Assembly: GCA_015491585.1 (NCBI GenBank)
Contig: WFVQ01000083.1
Coordinates: 1-7,843 of the forward strand
DNA length: 7,843 nt
Direction of reading: 5' to 3'
Source of the DNA: Deltaproteobacteria bacterium
GTDB lineage: Bacteria; Desulfobacterota; Dissulfuribacteria; Dissulfuribacterales; S140-46
The notes under the pieces: generated by a model
Databases searched by the model: none
Seen by the model: the letters and a program-made list of their open reading frames with translations, nothing else
Told to the model about the DNA's origin: nothing
In this document: piece after piece, positions 1 to 7,838 of the stretch
Layout of the letters: every line of letters begins with the position of its first letter
Numbering within the stretch: the first letter of the stretch is position 1
Position numbers and translations under genes: made by a program

Positions 1-229
1 AATCTCAAAGGAAGGTTCCCTCTTGGACCTGGCGGTGGCTGTGGACATAATCGACAAGAGCGGGGCCTGGTACTCCTACAAGGGCGAGAGGCTGGGGCAG
101 GGCAGGGAGAACGTGCGGCAGCTCCTCAAGGAGAATCCCGATCTCGCCTCGAGGATAGAGGCGGAGGTCAAGGAGGCCTACGGCCTGGTGGAGCCCGAAG
201 CCGGAGAGGGCGACGGGGAAAAATCATAG
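1..229 (+). CDS. recA: RecA recombinase, C-terminal end only (5' truncated by window)
   Basis: The reading frame is open from base 2 to the TAG at 227-229 and gives about 75 residues of the RecA C-terminus. RecA forms ATP-dependent filaments on single-stranded DNA for recombination and SOS induction. Visible here are the family stretch ISKEGSLLDLAVAVDIIDKS, the motif SGAWYSYKGERLGQGRENVR and the start of the small C-terminal domain (LLKENPDLASRIEAEVKEAYG). The protein ends in the acidic tail usual for bacterial RecA (EPEAGEGDGEKS), which dampens DNA binding in characterised homologues. The ATPase core lies upstream of the window. There is no internal start: the first bases simply continue the gene. 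alaS follows 31 bases downstream on the same strand with no terminator-like hairpin between, so co-transcription is possible. Confidence 0.96.
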   Translation, partial: ISKEGSLLDLAVAVDIIDKSGAWYSYKGERLGQGRENVRQLLKENPDLASRIEAEVKEAYGLVEPEAGEGDGEKS

Positions 230-231
230 AC

Positions 232-260
232 ATGGCGGCTGACCGCCTGGACGGTGTGCG

Positions 261-264
<4 letters not shown>
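232..264 (+). other. Ten-codon mini-ORF whose stop overlaps the alaS start
   Basis: ATG at 232 opens a frame reading MAADRLDGVR and closes at TGA 262-264, which overlaps the alaS ATG in the arrangement ATGA. The alaS start itself has only a poor Shine-Dalgarno (GGACGG at 249-254), so terminating ribosomes could hand over to alaS. A GGGGAA stretch at 215-220 is a possible but distant ribosome binding site for the mini-ORF. It could equally be chance. It is not recognisable as a known leader peptide and has no run of alanine codons (two Ala codons only, at positions 2 and 3). Confidence 0.2.
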
Positions 265-2906
<2,642 letters not shown>

Positions 2907-2928
2907 CAGGACAGGGGAGGTCCCGCAG

Positions 2929-4203
2929 ATGCTCGACATAAAACTGATTAGAAAAGAACCCGAGAAGGTCAAGGAGGCGCTGAAAAAGCGGTTTTCGGAC
3001 CTGTCCGTGGACTCGATACTCGCGGTGGACCGGGAGCGGCGAGAGCTGCTGGCGGAGGTGGAGGCCCTCAGGAGCCGGCGCAACGCGGTCTCCCAGGAGA
3101 TAGCCCGCCTCAAGAAGGCCGGGGAGGCGGCAGAAGACAAGGTCGCGGCCATGAAGGAACTTGGGGCCGAGCTCAAGGAGAAGGAGCGGGCCCTGGCCGA
3201 GGCCGAAGAGCGGTTCGAGGCCGCGGTGGCCGCCATCCCCAATATCCCCCACGAATCGGTGCCCGAAGGCGAAGACGAGACCCAGAACGTGGTGGTGAAG
3301 AGGTGGGGCGACATCCCCGAATTCTCCTTCGAACCCAAGCCGCACTGGGACGTTGGGGAGGGGCTGGGAATCCTCGACTTCAAACGGGCCGCCAAGATCA
3401 CCGGTTCCCGCTTCGTGGTTTACATGGGAGCGGGCGCCCGGTTGGAGAGGGCGCTGATAAACTTCATGCTCGACCTGCACACTAAGAAACACGGCTACAC
3501 CGAGGTCCTGCCCCCCTTCATCGTCAACAGTGCATCCCTCTTCGGGACCGGCCAGCTCCCCAAGTTCGAGGAGGATCTCTTCCGGCTCCAGGGCCTGGAC
3601 TACTACCTCATCCCCACGGCCGAGGTGCCGGTCACCAACATCCACCGGGAAGAGATACTCAGGGAGGAGGAGCTGCCCAAGTACTTCGTGGCCTACACCC
3701 CCTGTTTCCGGTCGGAGGCCGGCTCCCACGGCCGCGATACCCGGGGCATAGTCAGGCAGCACCAGTTCAACAAGGTGGAGCTGGTGAAGCTGGTCCATCC
3801 CGACGACTCCTACAACGAGCTGGAGTCGCTCCTGCTCGACGCCGAAGAGGTCCTCCAGGAGCTGGGGATCCCTTACAGGGTGGTGACCCTCTGCACCGGC
3901 GACCTGGGCTTCTCCGCGGCCAAGACCTATGACATAGAGGTGTGGCTGCCGGGCCAGAACAGGTTCTGCGAGATCTCTTCATGCAGCAACTTCGAGGACT
4001 TCCAAGCCAGGAGGGCCAACATCCGGTTCAAGCCCAAGGGAGGAGGAAAGAACCGGTTCGTCCACACCCTCAACGGCTCGGGCCTGGCAGTGGGACGCAC
4101 AGTGGTTGCCATACTGGAAAACTTCCAGCAGGAGGACGGCTCGGTGGTGGTTCCTCCCGCGCTGCGGCCCTATATGGACGGCATGGAACGCATCACGGGC
4201 TGA
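2929..4203 (+). CDS. serS: Seryl-tRNA synthetase (SerRS)
   Basis: Cytoplasmic class II synthetase that charges tRNA-Ser (and tRNA-Sec where present) with serine. The 424 aa length is normal for bacterial SerRS. The N-terminus MLDIKLIRKEPEKVKEAL is typical, and charged heptad-like sequence at about residues 30-105 forms the antiparallel coiled-coil arm that grips the long variable arm of tRNA-Ser. The catalytic core shows TAEVPVTN, motif 2 (CFRSEAGSHGRDTRG, from C259) and motif 3 (GSGLAVGRT, from G383), followed by the usual ending VVVPPALRPYMDG. The start ATG 2929 has a good Shine-Dalgarno, GGGGAGG at 2914-2920, eight bases upstream. It lies 22 bases after alaS on the same strand, probably in one operon. 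Its 3' end faces the 3' end of nifA, 13 bases away. Confidence 0.98.
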   Translation: MLDIKLIRKEPEKVKEALKKRFSDLSVDSILAVDRERRELLAEVEALRSRRNAVSQEIARLKKAGEAAEDKVAAMKELGAELKEKERALAEAEERFEAAVAAIPNIPHESVPEGEDETQNVVVKRWGDIPEFSFEPKPHWDVGEGLGILDFKRAAKITGSRFVVYMGAGARLERALINFMLDLHTKKHGYTEVLPPFIVNSASLFGTGQLPKFEEDLFRLQGLDYYLIPTAEVPVTNIHREEILREEELPKYFVAYTPCFRSEAGSHGRDTRGIVRQHQFNKVELVKLVHPDDSYNELESLLLDAEEVLQELGIPYRVVTLCTGDLGFSAAKTYDIEVWLPGQNRFCEISSCSNFEDFQARRANIRFKPKGGGKNRFVHTLNGSGLAVGRTVVAILENFQQEDGSVVVPPALRPYMDGMERITG

Positions 4204-4216
4204 TCCGGCGTGGCGG

Positions 4217-5926
4217 TCATTCCTGGAGGCGGACACAGGGCCCCTCTTCCGGCCCCCTGCCGCTCCGCTTCCGCCAGGGCGGGGTGATCCCGTACTTCTT
4301 GATCTTGTAACCTATCTGCCTCTGGGTCAGGCCCAGCTCTTTGGCGGCACGGGCCTGGACCCACCCGTTCCTCGCCAAGGCGGCCTCTATCTCGCGCTTC
4401 TCCATCTCCCTGAGGGTCAGCCGCGGACGCTCCTCCACCGCACCGGCCCGCTCCTGCCCGCTGCCTTCTCCTCCGGCCCCTGAGTCGAGCTGTATGTAGA
4501 GAGGCAGGTCTTCAATGCCTATCTCGGAGGTATCGGCCATGATCACCAGCCTCTCCACCAGGTTCTCCAGCTCCCTCACGTTTCCGGGCCAGCGGTACCT
4601 GACCAGGGTCTCCAGCACCTCCTTGGACATGAACACCTCCTTGCCGTGGCGCCTGTTGCTCTCCCTGAGAAACTTGTCCACCAGGGGAGGAATGTCCTCG
4701 CGCCTCTCCCTGAGGGGAGGCACCTGGATGGGCACCACGTTCAGGCGGTAATAGAGGTCCGCCCTGAACTCGTTGGCAGCCACGGCCTTTTCCAGGTCCC
4801 GGTTGGTGGCGGCGATGAGCCTGACGTCCACGGTGATGGTCCTGGAGCTGCCCAGCCGTTCGAACTCCCTCTCCTGGATCACCCTCAACAGTTTTGACTG
4901 GAGACTCAAGGGAAGCTCCCCTATCTCATCCAGGAACAGGGTGCCATTGTGGGCAAGCTCGAACCTTCCTGGACGCTGCCTACCGGCCCCTGTGAAGGCG
5001 CCCCGCTCGTGGCCAAACAACTCGCTCTCAAGAAGGTTTTCCGGCAGTGCAGCGCAGTTGACCTTGATAAAAGGGCCTTCACTCCTTGCGCTCGCCTGAT
5101 GAATAGCCCTGGCTATTAACCCCTTGCCGGTTCCAGACTCTCCCAAAATCAGGACTGTGGCAGAGCTTGGCGCGACCCTTTCTATTATGGTGAAAACCTC
5201 CCTCAACGCCTTGGAGTTGCCCACTACGTTTGAAAAGCTGTACTTCCCTTTAAGTTCCGCCTTGAGGTCGAGATTCTCCTCGATGAGACGGGCATGGTGA
5301 AGCCTTATGGCGTTGTGCAATACAAGGAACTGGCCTATCAATGTCGCTACCACCGACAGGAACCGGACATCTTCTTCAAAAGAGATGTCAGGACCGAACA
5401 AACGGTCCACAGTAAGGACCCCCACCGCCTGATTGTTGAGCACTATGGGCACTCCAATAAAAGATATGGTGCCCTTCTTTATATTTTTCCTTGCCTTGGT
5501 CTTATTGAGGAACAGCGGCTCACTGTTTACATCCCTTACCACAAATGGAGCTGAACTCCTGAAAACCTTTCCGCAAACCCCCTCCGAGATCCTGTATATC
5601 CCCCTTCTCTCCTGCTCCGGTGTCAAGCCGCAAGAGGCCCTTATGTTCAAATGCGTGCCAGACTCGTCCAAAAGCATCAAAGTGGCCCGCTCCATCTTCA
5701 ACCTCTTGTTCAAGATATAGAGCACCTGATGCAGGGCCTGGTCCAACTCCAGGGCAGAACCTATCAGCTTGGATATCTCGAAGAGCGTGTCCAGCTCCAG
5801 GCCGGTGACTCCACAGTGAAGCTCCCGTGCACTTCTCATAAGGTCCCCATCCCCATCGATCCGTCTTTTATGGGAAAGGCTCTCTTTTGTAGCCAAGATC
5901 GTCACGTCAACACCCCCATACCTCAT
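4217..5926 (-). CDS. nifA: NifA, sigma-54-dependent activator of nitrogen fixation genes
   Basis: Enhancer-binding protein that uses ATP hydrolysis to open sigma-54 RNA polymerase complexes at nif promoters. Order of domains (numbered from ATG 5926): N-terminal GAF sensor (about 44-200); signalling helix (about 205-227); AAA+ domain (about 233-463) with Walker A GESGTGK (262-268), sigma-54 contact loop GAFTGA (309-314), Walker B FLDE (331-334), likely arginine finger region FRADLYYRLN (387-396) and WPGNVREL (446-453); a Gly/Glu-rich linker; and a Fis-type helix-turn-helix (about 505-546, GWVQARAAKELGLTQRQIGY). GAF and HTH wording are NifA-like, and the gene is divergent from nifH, hence the symbol; another GAF-type activator is the alternative. 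Oddities: residue 269 after the Walker lysine is Gly, usually Glu; about 22 basic and polar residues extend past the HTH; no cysteines lie in the linker. The start is uncertain: GTG at 5903-5905 (562 aa), preceded by GGGGG at 5913-5917, may be the real one. Confidence 0.88.
   Translation of the reverse strand: MRYGGVDVTILATKESLSHKRRIDGDGDLMRSARELHCGVTGLELDTLFEISKLIGSALELDQALHQVLYILNKRLKMERATLMLLDESGTHLNIRASCGLTPEQERRGIYRISEGVCGKVFRSSAPFVVRDVNSEPLFLNKTKARKNIKKGTISFIGVPIVLNNQAVGVLTVDRLFGPDISFEEDVRFLSVVATLIGQFLVLHNAIRLHHARLIEENLDLKAELKGKYSFSNVVGNSKALREVFTIIERVAPSSATVLILGESGTGKGLIARAIHQASARSEGPFIKVNCAALPENLLESELFGHERGAFTGAGRQRPGRFELAHNGTLFLDEIGELPLSLQSKLLRVIQEREFERLGSSRTITVDVRLIAATNRDLEKAVAANEFRADLYYRLNVVPIQVPPLRERREDIPPLVDKFLRESNRRHGKEVFMSKEVLETLVRYRWPGNVRELENLVERLVIMADTSEIGIEDLPLYIQLDSGAGGEGSGQERAGAVEERPRLTLREMEKREIEAALARNGWVQARAAKELGLTQRQIGYKIKKYGITPPWRKRSGRGPEEGPCVRLQE
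5903..5917 (-). promoter_or_regulatory. Alternative nifA ribosome binding site and GTG start
   Basis: On the minus strand, GGGGG (5913-5917) precedes an in-frame GTG (5903-5905) by seven bases, good spacing for translation start. The upstream ATG at 5924-5926 is preceded by CTTGCTTTA, which carries no Shine-Dalgarno. The GTG start would give a protein beginning MTILATKES and drop seven residues with no family similarity that I recognise. The choice also fits the sigma-54-like element at 5930-5946, whose predicted transcript would begin downstream of the ATG. Confidence 0.5.
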
Positions 5927-5929
5927 TAA

Positions 5930-5946
5930 AGCAAGGTCTATTCCAA
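5930..5946 (-). promoter_or_regulatory. Candidate sigma-54 (-24/-12) promoter for nifA
   Basis: Read on the minus strand the bases are TTGGAATAGACCTTGCT. The invariant GG (5943-5944) and GC (5931-5932) are separated by exactly ten bases, and the -12 half TTGCT matches the consensus fully. The -24 half, TTGGAAT, departs from TTGGCAC at two positions. Transcription would begin near 5920, inside the first codons of the longer nifA frame, which would force use of the GTG at 5903-5905. The match is moderate and could be chance in AT-rich DNA. Confidence 0.4.
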
Positions 5947-6043
5947 AAACGATTGCGATTTTATTTCAATGACTTACCAAACGAAACAGAAGGGGGGCCG
6001 TTAAAAACATACAAGGTTGTCTCATTTTTCGGTCTCTATTTTC

Positions 6044-6086
6044 CATTTTTGTAAAATAGTTTTGAATTTTACTGATCACAAAAATG
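6044..6086. repeat. Nested inverted repeats in the nifA-nifH spacer
   Basis: CATTTTTGT at 6044-6052 is a perfect inverted match to ACAAAAATG at 6078-6086, with 25 bases between. Inside, GTAAAAT (6051-6057) pairs with ATTTTAC (6066-6072) around eight bases. The two repeats have different centres (about 6065 and 6061.5) and overlap, so both stems cannot form together. The outer arms carry the same TTTTGT/ACAAAA half-site as the palindrome at 6104-6124. They may be protein-binding half-sites rather than a hairpin; there is no terminator-like GC stem. Confidence 0.5.
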
Positions 6087-6103
6087 AAGCCCTTCCTCTT
6101 CCC

Positions 6104-6124
6104 TTTTGTAGGGTTGAGACAAAA
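6104..6124. promoter_or_regulatory. Candidate NifA upstream activator site (TTTTGT-N9-ACAAAA)
   Basis: TTTTGT (6104-6109) and ACAAAA (6119-6124) form a perfect 6-bp inverted repeat around nine bases. The core is TGT-N9-ACA, one base shorter than the classical NifA site TGT-N10-ACA. Its centre lies about 122 bases upstream of the predicted nifH start, within the range usual for NifA enhancers. I found no exact TGT-N10-ACA in the spacer. Assignment to NifA is inference from position and half-site sequence. Confidence 0.45.
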
Positions 6125-6208
6125 TCAGCGGTCTTCAAGGCGGGCACCCAATCCAAAAAAAACCAACAAAATCAACAACAAAACCAGGAAACCATGAGAT
6201 TCGACCCC

Positions 6209-6225
6209 TTGGCATCATCTTTGCC
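6209..6225 (+). promoter_or_regulatory. Sigma-54 (-24/-12) promoter of nifH
   Basis: The bases TTGGCATCATCTTTGCC carry GG (6211-6212) and GC (6223-6224) with the required ten bases between, and match TTGGCA and TTGC of the consensus. Transcription should begin near 6235-6237, leaving a leader of about 31 bases before the nifH ATG at 6267. A sigma-54 promoter here agrees with the divergent nifA gene. Departures from consensus are T for C at the sixth position of TGGCAC, C for the following G, and C for W after TTGC. Confidence 0.85.
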
Positions 6226-6253
6226 CTCTCTTGACTCAAAAGCGAATGCACCA

Positions 6254-6260
6254 AAGGAGG
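6254..6260 (+). promoter_or_regulatory. Ribosome binding site that fixes the nifH start
   Basis: AAGGAGG ends six bases before ATG 6267. It decides the start against an in-frame TTG at 6231, which would lie at or upstream of the predicted transcription start and has no Shine-Dalgarno. Confidence 0.92.
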
Positions 6261-6266
6261 TCAAAA

Positions 6267-7091
6267 ATGAGGAAGATAGCGATTTATGGAAAGGGCGGAA
6301 TCGGAAAATCCACCACAACCCAGAACACCGTCGCGGGTTTGGCTGAGCTGGGCAAACGGGTGATGATTGTGGGGTGCGATCCAAAGGCCGATGCAACAAG
6401 GCTCATGCTGGGAGGGCTTGCACAGAAGACGGTCCTGGACACCCTGAGGGAAGAGGGCGAGGACGTGGAGTTGGAAGACGTAATGAAGGAAGGATTCATG
6501 GAGGTGCGCTGTGTGGAGTCTGGAGGCCCGGAACCTGGGGTGGGATGTGCGGGAAGGGGGATAATCACCTCTATCAACCTGCTGGAGTCCCTGGGGGCAT
6601 ACGACGACTCCCACGAGCTCGATTACGTCTTTTATGACGTGCTCGGCGATGTCGTATGCGGCGGTTTCGCCATGCCCATAAGGGAGGGGAAGGCCCAAGA
6701 GATATACATAGTCGTGTCAGGGGAGATGATGGCCATGTATGCCGCCAATAACATCAGCAAGGGCATACGCAAATATGCAGAGTCAGGAAAGGTGAGACTC
6801 GGCGGGCTTATCTGCAACAGCAGAAAAGTGGACAGGGAAGAGGATCTCATCAAGGCCTTTGCAGAAAGGCTGGGCAGCCGGATGATCTATTTCGTGCCAA
6901 GAGACAACATGGTGCAGAAGGCCGAGATCCACAGGAAGACCGTAATAGACTACGCTCCGGACCATCCCCAGGCAGACCACTACAGGAACCTCGCCAAGGC
7001 CATCGAGGAGAACGACATGTTCGTCATCCCGAACCCCATGTCCCAGGAGGAGCTGGAATCCCTGCTCATGGAATACGGCCTTTATGATTAA
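6267..7091 (+). CDS. nifH: NifH, nitrogenase iron protein (dinitrogenase reductase)
   Basis: Homodimeric, cytoplasmic Fe protein that passes electrons, with ATP hydrolysis, to the NifDK component, and also serves in FeMo-cofactor maturation. The 274 aa protein begins MRKIAIYGKGGIGKSTTTQN. Visible are the P-loop GKGGIGKS (8-15), the CDPKAD segment (37-42), the first 4Fe-4S ligand C94 in GVGCAGRG, the second ligand C131 in DVVCGGFAMP and switch II DVLGD (124-128). R97 corresponds to the arginine that is ADP-ribosylated by DraT in some diazotrophs. All key residues are intact, so it should be a working Fe protein. The sequence style (VESGGPEPGVGCAGRG, C-terminus ending MEYGLYD) and the following nifI genes point to the anaerobe group II/III enzymes rather than vnfH or anfH, though I cannot do the phylogeny. 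nifI1 begins 15 bases after its stop. Confidence 0.97.
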   Translation: MRKIAIYGKGGIGKSTTTQNTVAGLAELGKRVMIVGCDPKADATRLMLGGLAQKTVLDTLREEGEDVELEDVMKEGFMEVRCVESGGPEPGVGCAGRGIITSINLLESLGAYDDSHELDYVFYDVLGDVVCGGFAMPIREGKAQEIYIVVSGEMMAMYAANNISKGIRKYAESGKVRLGGLICNSRKVDREEDLIKAFAERLGSRMIYFVPRDNMVQKAEIHRKTVIDYAPDHPQADHYRNLAKAIEENDMFVIPNPMSQEELESLLMEYGLYD

Positions 7092-7094
7092 AAA

Positions 7095-7099
7095 GGAGG
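7095..7099 (+). promoter_or_regulatory. Ribosome binding site that decides the nifI1 start
   Basis: GGAGG sits seven bases before ATG 7107. The in-frame GTG at 7101 would leave just one base of spacing, too short for initiation, so the two extra residues of the longer frame are unlikely. Confidence 0.85.
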
Positions 7100-7106
7100 A
7101 GTGAAG

Positions 7107-7433
7107 ATGATCATGATAAGAGCCATCATCAGACCAGAAAAGACATCAGAGGTGATGAACTCCTTACTCGACGCAGGCTATCCGGCCGTGACCAAAATGG
7201 AGGTGTTCGGACGAGGAAAGCAGCGTGGGCTCAAGGTGGGAAACGTCCACTATGACGAGCTGCCAAAGGAGATGCTCTTCACGGTGGCTCCAGAAGAGGA
7301 GAAGGATCTGGTGATAAAAGCCATCATGGAGAGCGCCCGTACCGGCGACGGCGGCGCCTATGGCGACGGAAAGATATTTGTCTCCCCTGTGGACGAGGTC
7401 TATACCATAAGTTCCGGCAGAAGGGAGGCCTGA
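7107..7433 (+). CDS. nifI1: NifI1, PII-family regulator of nitrogenase
   Basis: PII-like signalling protein of 108 aa, the first of the pair that lies between nifH and nifD in anaerobe-type nif operons. In Methanococcus maripaludis the NifI1-NifI2 complex binds NifDK and inhibits it when 2-oxoglutarate is low. The sequence has the PII fold signatures: MIRAIIRPEK at the N-terminus, the segment VFGRGKQRGLKVG leading to a T-loop (about 38-53), and the ATP-binding B-loop region TGDGGAYGDGKIFV. The T-loop lacks the uridylylated tyrosine context of GlnB/GlnK, as expected for NifI. I place the start at ATG 7107 because GGAGG (7095-7099) lies seven bases upstream; a GTG at 7101 is only one base from it, and ATG 7113 is thirteen away. 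nifI2 follows after two bases. Confidence 0.93.
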   Translation: MIMIRAIIRPEKTSEVMNSLLDAGYPAVTKMEVFGRGKQRGLKVGNVHYDELPKEMLFTVAPEEEKDLVIKAIMESARTGDGGAYGDGKIFVSPVDEVYTISSGRREA

Positions 7434-7435
7434 AA

Positions 7436-7834
7436 ATGAAGGAAGTAGTGGCAATCGTAAGGATGAACAAGATGAATGAGACCAAGGCCGCATTGGTAGA
7501 GGCCGGCTTTCCCGCTTTTACCGCCACCAAGGTCATGGGCCGGGGCAAAAAGGCCCTGGATCAAGCCTTTGTAGAGGCTATAGCCCAGCGGCCAGAGGAT
7601 AGCGCTGACAACCTGCCCCTGATAGCCCAGGGGCCCCGTCTCATGCCAAAACGAATGATCAAGCTGGTGGTGCCGGACGGGCTGGTGCGAAAGGTGGTAA
7701 ACACCATCATCGAGGCCAACCAGACCAGGAATCCAGGGGACGGGAAGATCTTCGTGCTGCCTATTTCAGACGTAACCAGAATAAGGACCGGCGAATCAGG
7801 AGAAAATGCGGTTGATGAGATGACTGGTGCATAG
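7436..7834 (+). CDS. nifI2: NifI2, PII-family regulator of nitrogenase
   Basis: Second PII-like protein of the NifI pair, 132 aa, longer than NifI1 because of an extended T-loop region (about residues 38-70, KKALDQAFVEAIAQRPEDSA onward). It is expected to form the hetero-oligomer with NifI1 that senses 2-oxoglutarate and ATP and blocks nitrogenase in fixed-nitrogen excess. Family marks are MKEVVAIVRMNKMNETKAAL at the N-terminus, GFPAFTATKVMGRGKK, the segment PKRMIKLVVPD and the B-loop and C-terminal region NPGDGKIFVLPISDVTRIRTGE. The ATG at 7436 lies two bases after the nifI1 stop and is served by GGGAGG at 7423-7428 inside nifI1, so translation is probably coupled. The T-loop has no glutamine or tyrosine pattern like GlnB. 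Both NifI genes look intact. Confidence 0.93.
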   Translation: MKEVVAIVRMNKMNETKAALVEAGFPAFTATKVMGRGKKALDQAFVEAIAQRPEDSADNLPLIAQGPRLMPKRMIKLVVPDGLVRKVVNTIIEANQTRNPGDGKIFVLPISDVTRIRTGESGENAVDEMTGA

Positions 7835-7838
7835 AAAC

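Larger units (their letters stand above)
5927..6266. other. AT-rich divergent regulatory region between nifA and nifH
   Basis: This 340-base stretch has no convincing gene. It is visibly AT-rich against GC-rich neighbours and contains A- and T-tracts (eight A at 6155-6162), two -24/-12-like promoters pointing outward, and several inverted repeats between them. The open frames crossing it either run out of frame into nifH or begin upstream of the predicted nifH transcript. I read it as a shared control region in which NifA would bind and loop to one or both promoters. An IHF site could be expected here; AATCAA at 6171-6175 and just upstream matches only half of the IHF consensus, so I do not call one. 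Confidence 0.8.

Noticed and set aside
4231..4282. Intrinsic terminator between serS and nifA
   Set aside because: Short GC hairpins are present but no T-run follows on either strand, and they lie in the nifA coding tail.
6166..6185. IHF site or short direct repeat in the A/C-rich tract upstream of the nifH promoter
   Set aside because: It matches only the WATCAA half of the IHF consensus and lacks TTR; the ACAAAA copies are in low-complexity sequence.
6231..6266. Longer nifH starting at TTG 6231
   Set aside because: The start lies at or above the predicted transcription start, and AAGGAGG clearly serves ATG 6267.
5927..6266. Small RNA gene, riboswitch or CRISPR-like repeats in the AT-rich spacer
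   Set aside because: The repeats are few, short and of unequal spacing, with no conserved structured core or terminator; protein-binding sites explain them more simply.
6017..6346. 109-codon frame running from the nifA-nifH spacer into nifH
   Set aside because: It starts at TTG with no ribosome binding site, has low-complexity Asn/Gln/Lys sequence from an A-rich tract, crosses the sigma-54 promoter and overlaps nifH out of frame.
7101..7106. nifI1 starting at GTG 7101
   Set aside because: Only one base separates it from the Shine-Dalgarno; ATG 7107 has seven.
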